Assembly (NCBI RefSeq): GCF_000331025.1
Contig: NC_020055.1
Span: 1,706,370 to 1,770,369, forward strand
DNA length: 64,000 nucleotides
Reading direction: 5' to 3'
From: Maridesulfovibrio hydrothermalis AM13 = DSM 14728
Lineage (GTDB): Bacteria; Desulfobacterota; Desulfovibrionia; Desulfovibrionales; Desulfovibrionaceae
Shown: in pieces, positions 8,549 through 16,806 of the stretch
Layout: each line of letters starts with the position of its first letter
Position numbering within the stretch: position 1 is the first letter of the stretch
Made by a program: the position numbers and the translations under genes
Notes under the pieces: model-generated
Told to the model about the DNA's origin: nothing
What the model saw: the letters and a program-made list of their open reading frames with translations, nothing else
Database searches by the model: none

Positions 8549-9100
8549 ATGAATTTACGTACTATCGGTTGTGTCGAGCTTAACAGTGTGGCTCTGGGCA
8601 TGTACACCGCAGATGAAATGATTAAAGCAGCACAGGTCGAACTGGTTATGGCCCGCACCACCTGCCCCGGCAGGTATATTGTAGTTGTAACCGGTGATAC
8701 CGGAGCAGTTGAAAGTTCCGTTGAAGCGGGCCGTAAGACAGGCGCAGATATGGTTGTGGACTGGTTTACCATTGCAGCAGTGCATATGGATGTTATTCCT
8801 GCACTGAGCGGAACTTCGATTGTACCCGAGGTCGATGCGTTCGGCGTAATTGAAACCAGCACCGCTGCCTCCTGTATTGTCGCAGCCGACGCAGCTGCCA
8901 AGGCAGGAGCGGTGAGCCTTATTGAAGTGCGCATGGCTGCCGGACTTGCCGGTAAGGCTTTTGTCACTATGACTGGTGATGTCAGCTCTGTACATGCCTC
9001 CATTGAAGCCGGTATTGAAGGAGTCGGTGACGGCGGTCCTGTCCTTAGTCATGCAGTGATTCCTTCTCCCAGCGAAGAGCTTAAAGCACAGTTGTTTTAA
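8549..9100 (+). CDS. BMC-T trimeric tandem-domain shell protein, copy 2 (PduT-like)
   Basis: A second tandem-domain shell protein (183 residues), following the PduS-like gene. Domain 1 has the motif ARTTCPGRYIVVVTGD with cysteine 39, at the place of the cluster-binding cysteine of PduT; domain 2 (VDAFGVIETSTAASCIVAAD onwards) has MAAGLAGKAFVTMTGD. It differs clearly from copy 1 at 4566, so the two probably form distinct trimers. The start has GGGGG upstream. A 163-bp spacer before it contains no convincing ORF. Confidence 0.94.
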   Translation: MNLRTIGCVELNSVALGMYTADEMIKAAQVELVMARTTCPGRYIVVVTGDTGAVESSVEAGRKTGADMVVDWFTIAAVHMDVIPALSGTSIVPEVDAFGVIETSTAASCIVAADAAAKAGAVSLIEVRMAAGLAGKAFVTMTGDVSSVHASIEAGIEGVGDGGPVLSHAVIPSPSEELKAQLF

Positions 9101-9117
9101 TAGTCACGGCCTGCTCA

Positions 9118-9152
9118 ATCAGCACGTGCGGACCCCCGCCGCACGTGCTGAT
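9118..9152 (+). other. Strong intercistronic hairpin between BMC-T and eutS
   Basis: A perfect 14-bp stem (ATCAGCACGTGCGG at 9118-9131, CCGCACGTGCTGAT at 9139-9152) with a 7-base loop lies between the second BMC-T gene and eutS. It lacks a following T-run and so is probably a 3'-end-protecting or processing structure, not a terminator. Confidence 0.6.
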
Positions 9153-9172
9153 ATCAAATTAAGGAGACAGAT

Positions 9173-9532
9173 ATGATAGACAGTTCTAACGCTGGCAAAC
9201 AGCGCATTATTCAAGAGTATGTTCCCGGTAAACAGGTGACACTTGCGCATCTGATCGCCAGTCCGCATAAAGATATTTATCTGAAGCTTGGACTTGATAA
9301 TGACGCTGCCGGAGCTATCGGGATTATGACTATCACTCCCAGCGAAGGGGTCATCATCGCTTCTGACGTGGCAACTAAAGCAGCATCCGTTGAAATAGGC
9401 TTTCTGGATCGCTTCGGCGGTTCTCTGCTATTGCTCGGAGATGTTTCCAGTGTTGAAGTATCATTACGGGCCGTACTTGATTATTTTGAAAAGAGTCTGC
9501 ACTACTCCTCTGTTGAATTGACCAGTTCTTAA
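9173..9532 (+). CDS. eutS: EutS/PduU-type permuted BMC-H shell protein
   Basis: The 119-residue protein is a circularly permuted BMC-H shell subunit. The family signature is clear: [19 protein letters not shown] at the N-terminus (the strand that forms the beta-barrel cap over the pore), then [20 protein letters not shown] and [20 protein letters not shown]. In E. coli EutS this type of hexamer is bent or capped and is thought to sit at edges or to gate transport. The ribosome site AAGGAGA is strong. EutP follows after one base. Confidence 0.94.
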   Translation: MIDSSNAGKQRIIQEYVPGKQVTLAHLIASPHKDIYLKLGLDNDAAGAIGIMTITPSEGVIIASDVATKAASVEIGFLDRFGGSLLLLGDVSSVEVSLRAVLDYFEKSLHYSSVELTSS

Positions 9533-9533
9533 A

Positions 9534-9956
9534 ATGAAGAAAATGATGCTTGTCGGGGAGACCCGCTCAGGTAAAAGCTCCCTGATCAAGGCTCTCTCTG
9601 ATGGAGAGTATATTCCGCGCAGAGCTATGGCTGTGGAGTATTATGGACAGTTTATAAACACTCCCGGTGAGTTTCTTGAAAACAGCCGATTCTATCACGC
9701 TCTGATAACATCCTCTGCTGATTGTCAGATTCTGGCGCTGGTGCTGGATGCCACTCGGAAAAGCAGTCTTTTTCCTCCCCTGTTTGTCTCCATGTTCAAC
9801 CGTAAAATAGTCGGCGTAGTTACGAATATTAATGCTTCAACAGCCGATGTCGGGCGGGCAGAACAGTTTTTGCGAAGTGCGGGGGCGAAAGTGGTTGTCT
9901 GCGTATGTGCAGAGAGCGGGGAAGGGCTGGATTCGCTTCGGGAGATGCTCAACTGA
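9534..9956 (+). CDS. eutP: EutP/PduV-type small GTPase
   Basis: EutP/PduV proteins are small P-loop GTPases found beside EutS/PduU in BMC loci; PduV has been linked to positioning of the compartments in the cell. This 140-residue protein has the Walker A motif GETRSGKS (residues 8-15) and ends in a helical segment ESGEGLDSLREML. The canonical NKxD is weak: the segment reads VVTNINAS. The ATG lies one base after the eutS stop without its own Shine-Dalgarno sequence, which suggests coupled translation. Confidence 0.88.
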   Translation: MKKMMLVGETRSGKSSLIKALSDGEYIPRRAMAVEYYGQFINTPGEFLENSRFYHALITSSADCQILALVLDATRKSSLFPPLFVSMFNRKIVGVVTNINASTADVGRAEQFLRSAGAKVVVCVCAESGEGLDSLREMLN

Positions 9957-10054
9957 TCCTGCCGAGTTTTCCCGGATATTCAGTTTATCTGTTAATTTCC
10001 GGTGCAGATAGACGCGTCTTAGATGTTGCTGCAAGCTTTGCTTAACCGGCAAAG

Positions 10055-10100
10055 AAAGATAAAAGGCTGCCTTCATTATTGAAGGCAGCCTTTTATCTTT
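10055..10100. terminator. Very strong bidirectional terminator closing the BMC operon
   Basis: A perfect 21-bp stem (AAAGATAAAAGGCTGCCTTCA at 10055-10075 with its complement at 10080-10100) has a TTAT loop. The T-rich ends on either strand (TTTTATCTTT) let it stop both the + strand BMC operon and the convergent - strand gene ending at 10123. Confidence 0.93.
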
Positions 10101-10122
10101 CCGTGAGCTGTCAATATTGAAA

Positions 10123-10578
10123 TTACATGCCTGACATGGCTTTTACTTCTTCAAGAGATTTTTCCATTTTCTGAAGTCCGTCATTCATCATCTGCATGCC
10201 GCCGGCGTTTCCTTTTTTCATCATGCCCATGCCTTTCATCATTTCCATCATGCCTTTGTTCGCACTGCCCATTGAGTTTTTAATCATGGCATGGTGCTTA
10301 CCACCCTCAGCACCGGTTTCAATCATATTCATGCCGTTATGCATGGGCATCATTTCCTTGTTCATGATCGCCATGCCTTCTTTCATGGTTGCCGGATCTT
10401 TCATCAGTTGAGCACCCTGTTTCATATGAGCAATGCCTTGCTCCATCATTGAGATACCGTCGTGCATGGAGCCTTTCATCCCTTTTTTTCCGTGTCCGGC
10501 AGGGTCCATTGCAAAGGCTGCTGTGGACATGGCAATAACGAATGCGATCAATATGCTTACATTTAAAATCTTTTTCAT
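10123..10578 (-). CDS. Methionine- and histidine-rich exported protein
   Basis: The 151-residue protein has a clear signal peptide (MKKILNVSILIAFVIAMSTAAFA) and a mature part dominated by methionine, glycine, lysine and histidine, with repeated pieces such as MMEMMKGMGMMKKG and GMQMMNDGLQKME. I know no enzyme of this kind. Met- and His-rich periplasmic proteins often bind Cu(I) or Ag(I), and the gene lies 2.6 kb from a CusCBA-like efflux operon, so a periplasmic metal buffer or chaperone is a fair guess. It is separated from the phosphatase gene upstream by 34 bases and may be co-transcribed with it. The start has a GAGGAGT ribosome site. Confidence 0.85.
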   Translation of the reverse strand: MKKILNVSILIAFVIAMSTAAFAMDPAGHGKKGMKGSMHDGISMMEQGIAHMKQGAQLMKDPATMKEGMAIMNKEMMPMHNGMNMIETGAEGGKHHAMIKNSMGSANKGMMEMMKGMGMMKKGNAGGMQMMNDGLQKMEKSLEEVKAMSGM

Positions 10579-10612
10579 TGTTAACTCCTCTGGCTTGTTG
10601 AATTGTTACTGG

Positions 10613-12715
10613 TTAGTTTTTTTTGACGACCACAACAGTGAGGTCATCCTCTTGTTTATCCCTTTCAGTAAATTTATACACAGCTTCAAAAATGCTGTTC
10701 ACAAGGACTTGGGCCGATGAATTCTTTTTGATCTTAATTACTTCAAAGAGTCTTTGTTTTCCGAAAAACTCACCTTTTTTGTTGGAAGCCTCCCATATGC
10801 CGTCTGTACCAAGAATAAGAATCTGCCCAGCCTTTAAATCGGTATAGCAATTCTCCTCATATGTGGCTTCATCGATAGCTCCTAAAGCTATTCCCTGTCC
10901 CTCAAGTTTAATGAAATCATCTTTGTCGGGATCATAGATCAAAGCCGGTTCATGCCCTGCACGTACCCAGCGCAGTTCCTTTTTATCCGGGTCAATCTCA
11001 ACCATGATCATGGTCATGAACTGCCCTGTTTTATACGTATCTTCCGCCACAAGCTTGTTTACATCGGTCAAAACTTCTCCAAGCGTTCCGCCGCTTAAAG
11101 TCCGCGCCCGCACATAGCCCCGTATGGACCCCATAAGCATTGCCGCTGGAACACCGTGACCGCTGACATCGCCCACCGCAAAACGAATGCTTTCCCCGTC
11201 TGCATCAGGTCTTATGTAATCAAAGTAGTCACCACCGAGTTCATCACAATATTTACTTTCGCCGTAAATTTCATAATTGGGGATATGCGGGGAATTTTGC
11301 GGCAGCAGATTTGTCTGCACTTCCATAGCAACATCAAGGGCGCTTTTAATTTCAATATGCTCTTGAAGGCTGGGTACCATTTTATTAAAATTATCTGCCA
11401 GCTCTCCCACCTCGTCAGAACTTACAATCTGGACTTTAGCTGTGAAGTCGCCGGAAGCTATGCGCTTAACGCCATCGGCAAGAATCAGAATACTTTCTGT
11501 AAAACGGCGGGACAGCAGCAAAGCAATAATTGAAACAAGCACAACAACTGCTGCAAGTACCAGCGAAGTGTTTCTATATTGTTCATGTATAACAGATGTA
11601 ACAAAGTATTTCGCCTTTTCCGCAGGCTCGACCACATCATCGTGGGGAAGGATCAGCACCAGCGAAATCCCTCGTTTATCAGGAGCCGAAAAAGCCCATA
11701 TGCTCTCCCGTCCTTTGTAAGGCATGCTCATTACGCCGGATTTTTCATTGGCCAGAAATTTTTGAAATCTTGAAAACAGTACAGAGTCAGCAGATGAAAG
11801 TAAGGTCTGAGCTGTGGAAGTTTCCCACATATGCATCATCACCTTGCGTTTAGGTGCAGAGATTTGTTTGGCAACAACTTCTACTTTGTCAGTCTTGGTG
11901 TCTAACCGGACCAGCAGTGAGTCAATGTTGTCGGAGAAAACGTTCAAATGATTATAGCCATGTAAAAGAGTATCAAGCGGGACATCAATTGAGACTGAAC
12001 CGACAACTTCACCTCGAACTATTACTCCCAAAGATGCTGTGATTACGGTTCGTCCCGTTACAGAATCTTTTTGCGGGAGCGACCAGACAGGAAACAGGTC
12101 TTTATTAATTACAGGAACAGTTTTTAGCATGGACATTTTTCTTGAGCGGTCCGGATAGATAAGAGACTCTCCGGAAATGAAAATTGCCTTGATCCATAAT
12201 GTCAGGTCAGGGTTTTTATTCTCAATTGTCTTGAAAAGCGGGAAAATAGCGTTAAGTGTCTTTTTATGAAGAAATCTGTCAGCTGCCCCGTTATATTCAG
12301 AACGATAACCTATAGAGTCGAAATTAATACGTCCTGCTCCATGCATAGCAGAAGCCTGCCCTTTATATTTCTGCTGAAGACGCTTGGCATTACCTTCAAC
12401 TCCCAAGTCGTTTGTACCTATTAAAACTTCGGGGAGATGGAATTTATCACCGTCTTCAATCCAGGCTGAAAGTTCTGCAGAAAGATGCTGTAGATTGAGT
12501 TCTACAATCTTGCGCTGCTTGGAAAGGACTCTAGCATGATCTTCCACCAGCCTTTTTAATTCAACACTACTTTTGCTGACCAGTTCTCTGCGTACCTCAG
12601 TACCTATTTCACCTGAAAGAGAAAGTAGAGACTCAAGCATCCCGGCTTGAATAATAACCAGTGGTATGATCGAAACTGCCAGCAGCAGTACGAGAAGTTT
12701 GAATCTTATCTTCAT
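10613..12715 (-). CDS. Membrane-bound PP2C/SpoIIE-type serine phosphatase with sensor and HAMP domains
   Basis: The protein (about 700 residues) is a transmembrane phosphatase of the RsbU/SpoIIE class that dephosphorylates an anti-sigma-factor antagonist or similar partner. Order of parts: TM1 near residues 5-25 (LLVLLLAVSIIPLVIIQ), a large periplasmic Cache-like domain, TM2 (SLVLAAVVVLVSIIALLLS), HAMP (SGDFTAKVQIVSSDEVGELADN), then the PP2C domain with GGDYFDYI and AVGDVSGHGVPAAM metal-binding aspartates. The ATG at 12715 is chosen; an in-frame TTG nine codons upstream has no ribosome site, while GCAGG lies 5 bases before this ATG. No STAS/anti-sigma partner gene is adjacent. Confidence 0.88.
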   Translation of the reverse strand: MKIRFKLLVLLLAVSIIPLVIIQAGMLESLLSLSGEIGTEVRRELVSKSSVELKRLVEDHARVLSKQRKIVELNLQHLSAELSAWIEDGDKFHLPEVLIGTNDLGVEGNAKRLQQKYKGQASAMHGAGRINFDSIGYRSEYNGAADRFLHKKTLNAIFPLFKTIENKNPDLTLWIKAIFISGESLIYPDRSRKMSMLKTVPVINKDLFPVWSLPQKDSVTGRTVITASLGVIVRGEVVGSVSIDVPLDTLLHGYNHLNVFSDNIDSLLVRLDTKTDKVEVVAKQISAPKRKVMMHMWETSTAQTLLSSADSVLFSRFQKFLANEKSGVMSMPYKGRESIWAFSAPDKRGISLVLILPHDDVVEPAEKAKYFVTSVIHEQYRNTSLVLAAVVVLVSIIALLLSRRFTESILILADGVKRIASGDFTAKVQIVSSDEVGELADNFNKMVPSLQEHIEIKSALDVAMEVQTNLLPQNSPHIPNYEIYGESKYCDELGGDYFDYIRPDADGESIRFAVGDVSGHGVPAAMLMGSIRGYVRARTLSGGTLGEVLTDVNKLVAEDTYKTGQFMTMIMVEIDPDKKELRWVRAGHEPALIYDPDKDDFIKLEGQGIALGAIDEATYEENCYTDLKAGQILILGTDGIWEASNKKGEFFGKQRLFEVIKIKKNSSAQVLVNSIFEAVYKFTERDKQEDDLTVVVVKKN

Positions 12716-13205
12716 ACAAACCTGCGTTAAAAAAACGAACAATGGGAAATTAAAATATTCATAAATATATCACCTTTTATTGTTTGTTCCTAGCACTTTT
12801 AAAAAGTATTACATGTAGTATTCCATATTCGTGTTTTTGATTATATTTCAAAGTGTTAGTTGTTATTAATTCCTTTGTTAAGTTTAAAACAGTACATATG
12901 TGAATAAAATGGCACTTGATTACGAATAATATGTCAATAAAATTTATTATATACTATTTTAGTGTGTTTTGGTAGTATCTTATAAAAAAAAATGTGCAAA
13001 AAGTTGCACGTCAGAACTGGAATATTTAGAAATAATGATGGATAATATGCAAAAAAGTGCACCAAATATCTATTTAAATCTATCATCAATGATTTTTATA
13101 TGGTATATACGATCTAAATTAGGATTGGTGAGCTAAATAAATGGTATGGAATAGTAATTGCTTACAGCAAAGGCAACCCCCAGTAATAGCTTCGCAGGAG
13201 ATTCA
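12716..13205. promoter_or_regulatory. Divergent intergenic region with a paired 16-bp palindromic repeat upstream of the efflux operon
   Basis: This AT-rich 490-bp region separates the - strand phosphatase from the + strand efflux operon. It holds a palindrome GTGCAAAAAGTTGCAC (12994-13009; arms GTGCAA/TTGCAC) and a near copy ATGCAAAAAAGTGCAC (13047-13062). The two are 53 bp apart, about five helical turns. The spacing and symmetry suggest operator sites for a dimeric regulator, probably of the efflux operon. No regulator gene is adjacent and no clear consensus promoter is visible. Confidence 0.55.
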
Positions 13206-14603
13206 ATGCCTTATAAATTTATATATACAGTTATCATGATTCTGTTTTCGCTCATCTTTTTTCCGGCCCACGGGGAAACGCAGGAAGCTTCAAATGAAAC
13301 CATAGCTGAATATAAGAGCAGGCAGGGTGAAATAGAGGAGTTGACCCAGTATCTCGTTGAGGCTGCGCGTAATAATGATGATCTGTATTCTGCATTTTAC
13401 AGCTGGAAGGCAGCGTTGCAGCGGGAGACCAGTTTTTCCAGCTTGCCTGACCCCAGATTCAGCTTTGCGTGGTTCATCCAGCCGGTTGAAACCAGAACCG
13501 GACCGCAGGAATTCAAATATGGACTGAGTCAGACCCTTCCGTGGTTCGGCAAACTGGACCTTAAAGGAGAACAGGCCCTGCGTGATGCAGACATCAAAAA
13601 AGCTAAATTTGATGCCTTGAAATTAAAGATTTTTTATCAGGTGAAAAAAACTTACTACGATTATGCATTTCTTGCGCAGGCTATCCGCATTACCCGTGAA
13701 AATATTGAACTCATGAAATACCTCGAAAGCGTAGCCCGCTCCAGATACACCACCGGATCAGGAACCTATGACGGAGTCATCAAGGCTCAGGTTGAGCTGG
13801 GCAAGCTTGAAGACAGGCTCCGGTCACTTGAGGAGCGCAAAAGACCTACATCCGCTAAACTGCTTGCCGCTATGAACAGGTCAAGTGAAGGGGTTTTGCC
13901 CCTGCCGGCTTCAATCCCTGTTATGAAAATCGAAATAGATCCTTTGCAGCTTAAAAAGGATTTCAAAGAATCCAATCCCCGCCTGCTGGCTCTGACCCAT
14001 AAAATTAATAAAGAAAAAGTTTCGGTAGAACTTGCTGAAAAGGACTACTTTCCAGACTTTTCTTTTGGCGTTGAATATATTCAGACAGGAAAATCCAGAT
14101 CGCCAAATGTGACTAACGCGGACCGCGACCCCATAGTTGCAGGTATGTCAGTAAATCTGCCCATATGGCTCGACAAGCAGGAGGCTCAGCTCGTTGAAGC
14201 AAAGTACAAGGTTAAATCAGCCAGCCGCGAACGGGCAGGACTTGAACGCAACCTTTCAGCCGATCTTGAACTGGAAATATACCGTTATGAAGATGCCATC
14301 CGTAAAGTTAAACTTTATCAGGATTCCCTTACCCCCAAAGCTGAGCAGTCGCTTGCTGTTTCTATTGAGAGTTTTCAGTCCGGAACCGCTTCATCCAGTG
14401 ATCTGATTGATGCCGAACGGACTCTCATTGAATTTCAGCTTGTTTATTATGAAGCCCTCGCCGAACAAGCTAAAAAAGTAGCTGCCATTGAATATCTGGT
14501 TGGTCGTGAGATACCCTGTACCGTGCATGGTTCAACCCTTACTCAGACATCAGCAATTATCTCTGCTCAGCAATTAAAACAAAACGGAAGCCATAATGAG
14601 TAA
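13206..14603 (+). CDS. TolC-family outer-membrane efflux protein (CusC-like)
   Basis: This is the outer-membrane channel of the tripartite metal efflux pump encoded here. The 465-residue protein has a signal peptide (MPYKFIYTVIMILFSLIFF, cleaved near AHG/ETQ) and two helical OEP repeats; the second ends in SFQSGTASSSDLIDAERTLIEFQ, a pattern typical of metal-efflux OEPs. The start at 13206 is chosen because AGGAG lies at 13196-13200 and because the signal peptide begins here; a longer in-frame TTG start at 13158 adds 16 residues. It overlaps the next gene by 8 bases. Confidence 0.9.
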   Translation: MPYKFIYTVIMILFSLIFFPAHGETQEASNETIAEYKSRQGEIEELTQYLVEAARNNDDLYSAFYSWKAALQRETSFSSLPDPRFSFAWFIQPVETRTGPQEFKYGLSQTLPWFGKLDLKGEQALRDADIKKAKFDALKLKIFYQVKKTYYDYAFLAQAIRITRENIELMKYLESVARSRYTTGSGTYDGVIKAQVELGKLEDRLRSLEERKRPTSAKLLAAMNRSSEGVLPLPASIPVMKIEIDPLQLKKDFKESNPRLLALTHKINKEKVSVELAEKDYFPDFSFGVEYIQTGKSRSPNVTNADRDPIVAGMSVNLPIWLDKQEAQLVEAKYKVKSASRERAGLERNLSADLELEIYRYEDAIRKVKLYQDSLTPKAEQSLAVSIESFQSGTASSSDLIDAERTLIEFQLVYYEALAEQAKKVAAIEYLVGREIPCTVHGSTLTQTSAIISAQQLKQNGSHNE

Positions 14604-16800
14604 TATTAAAAATATTAAATCAGCACTGGTCCCGATTATTATTGTGGCTGTTATTGCTTTTGGAGCAGGCTACTGGATTTCCGGTCCGGCTGAAGACAGT
14701 GCAGGAAAAAGTATAGTTGATGAACACGCTGAACACGGATTGGATGCTGAAATTACAGATACTGGCGAAGTGGTCTGGACCTGTTCTATGCATCCGCAGA
14801 TTCAGCTGCCGGAACCGGGTAAATGTCCCTTGTGTTTCATGGATTTGATTCCCCTTGAGAAAGGAGGCGAGTCAGGTGATGAAGCCATCAGTCTCAGGCA
14901 GATAAGCTTAACCGACAGGTCACGCAAACTTGCCGGAATTGCCTCCAGTCCGGTGGAGAGAAGAAACGTAAGCGTGGAAACCCGCATGGTGGGTAAGGTT
15001 GATTATGATGAAACCCGCATCGGTACGATCACCGCATGGACCGGAGGCCGTATTGATAAATTGTATATTGACTATACCGGAAGTTCTGTGCGCAGAGGGC
15101 AGGCTATGGCTTCCATATACAGCCCTGAACTTCTTACCGCGCAGGTAGAATTGATTCAGGCTGTTAAAGCTAAAGAAGCGTTGCAGGGAAGCTCTATGAA
15201 AGTGGTCAAAGACACTGCTGCCCGCACGGCAAAAGCAGCGCGTGAAAAGCTCCGGCTGCTCGGTCTTTCAAAAACACAGATTGCAAATATCATTAAAAAA
15301 GGCAAAGCAGCACAGCATATAACTCTTTATTCTCCCATGAGCGGAATAGTTATAAAAAAAGATGTTGTTGAAGGTGTTTACGTAAAAACAGGGACGCCGA
15401 TATACACCATTGCAGACCTTTCAAGGGTCTGGGTCATTCTCGAAGCTTATGAATCTGACCTGCCGTGGATAAGAATGGGAATGCTCGTAGATTTCACAAC
15501 AGAAGCTTATCCCGGCAAATCTTTTCAAGGAAAAGTAGTTTACATTGATCCGGTTGTTAATGAAAAAACCAGAACAATCAGAATCCGCCTTGAAGTTCCG
15601 AATAAAGGTCTAAAGCTCAAGCCCGGCATGTTCGTGCGCGCAGTCAGTCAGATTGACAAAAAGGCAGAAACTCAGCTGGTTATCCCTGCCTCAGCCCCGC
15701 TCATTACCGGAAAACGGGCAGTGGTATATATAGCTGTACCCGGAAAAGAAGGTGTCTACGAAGGACGTGAAATTGTTCTCGGCCCCAAAGCCGGAGATTT
15801 CTACGTTGTTAAATATGGTCTGGCTCAAGGCGAGCGTGTAGTGACTAAAGGTAATTTCAAGATAGACAGTGCACTTCAGATCATTGCCAAACCAAGCATG
15901 ATGAATCAGGAAAGCGGTGTGAAAAAGGCTGTCCATAATCATGGCGGTGATTCCGCTGTCATGGAGAATATGGACAATAAAATACAGCCTGAATATACAC
16001 TGCCACCACTTTTTATATCCAGACTGGTTTATTTGAAGAAAGATTTTGATAAACTTATGGAAACAGCCAAGTCAGGCAATATTGATGAATCCCGTAAGCT
16101 TTACTCAAAATTCTTTGATAGTGTTACTGCGATAGACAGCTCCGGCCTAAAAGGGGAGTCCTCGCTGGTCTGGAAAGAACTGTCCATGCTTTTAGCCAAC
16201 GATACAGTGCTGGGCAGTGGAGTGAAAGATGCACGCAGGCTGAAGTCCGTCACGGAAGAGACAGCGAAACACTTTATGCGTCTTGATATGGCTTTTGATA
16301 TCTCAAATATCGCCAAACATGCCGGAAGCACCGTGGCTGCCCCTGAAGTTTTCAAAGCTCAGCTCGGCAAGGTTTACACTTCTTACTCCGCTTTCACAGA
16401 AGCTCTTGCCGCAGACAATATGCAACTTGCGCAAAAACAGGCTGCACTTATGACAGAAGAGCTTAAGAAAGTTGACCACGGCTCTCTTTCTGAGGAGGCC
16501 CATATGGTCTGGATGGGCGCCCTTAAAAATATAAATGACGGAATAAGTGCCATCCGCGAGGCAAAAGATATTGTGGGTATACGAGCCGGTCTTGAGCCTC
16601 TTTCCTACGGCATGATTGACGCGGTAGAAAAACTGGGCATCAAGTCCACACAGCCGGTATATGAGGTGTTCTGTCCTATGGCCTTTGATTTTAAAGGGGC
16701 CAAGTGGCTGCAAAGTGATGAGAATATACGCAACCCCTATTTCGGGGAGGCCATGCTCCAGTGCGGTGAAGTGGAGCGGCAGATTAAAGGCAAGGAATAA
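14596..16800 (+). CDS. cusB: RND periplasmic adaptor of heavy-metal efflux (CusB-like) with metal-binding N- and C-terminal domains
   Basis: The 734-residue membrane-fusion protein links the CusA-like pump to the outer-membrane channel. Order: TM anchor (residues 10-29), a heavy-metal-binding domain with WTCSMHPQIQ (61-70) and GKCPLCFMDLIPL (75-87), barrel-sandwich/lipoyl and beta-barrel domains (for example YSPMSGIVIKKDVVEGVYVK), then a C-terminal extension of about 270 residues. The end of that extension (VFCPMAFDFKGAKWLQ and NPYFGEAMLQCGEVE) matches the DUF3347 metal-binding type. Cu(I)/Ag(I) is the likely substrate; the sequence does not exclude other soft metals. CusB of E. coli is about 407 residues, so this adaptor is nearly double in size. 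Confidence 0.9.
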   Translation: MSNIKNIKSALVPIIIVAVIAFGAGYWISGPAEDSAGKSIVDEHAEHGLDAEITDTGEVVWTCSMHPQIQLPEPGKCPLCFMDLIPLEKGGESGDEAISLRQISLTDRSRKLAGIASSPVERRNVSVETRMVGKVDYDETRIGTITAWTGGRIDKLYIDYTGSSVRRGQAMASIYSPELLTAQVELIQAVKAKEALQGSSMKVVKDTAARTAKAAREKLRLLGLSKTQIANIIKKGKAAQHITLYSPMSGIVIKKDVVEGVYVKTGTPIYTIADLSRVWVILEAYESDLPWIRMGMLVDFTTEAYPGKSFQGKVVYIDPVVNEKTRTIRIRLEVPNKGLKLKPGMFVRAVSQIDKKAETQLVIPASAPLITGKRAVVYIAVPGKEGVYEGREIVLGPKAGDFYVVKYGLAQGERVVTKGNFKIDSALQIIAKPSMMNQESGVKKAVHNHGGDSAVMENMDNKIQPEYTLPPLFISRLVYLKKDFDKLMETAKSGNIDESRKLYSKFFDSVTAIDSSGLKGESSLVWKELSMLLANDTVLGSGVKDARRLKSVTEETAKHFMRLDMAFDISNIAKHAGSTVAAPEVFKAQLGKVYTSYSAFTEALAADNMQLAQKQAALMTEELKKVDHGSLSEEAHMVWMGALKNINDGISAIREAKDIVGIRAGLEPLSYGMIDAVEKLGIKSTQPVYEVFCPMAFDFKGAKWLQSDENIRNPYFGEAMLQCGEVERQIKGKE

Positions 16801-16806
16801 GGCGGG

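Noticed and set aside
12901-12930. Sigma-54 promoter before the efflux operon
   Set aside because: TGGCAC occurs at about 12910 but the expected GC of the -12 element is missing at the right distance.
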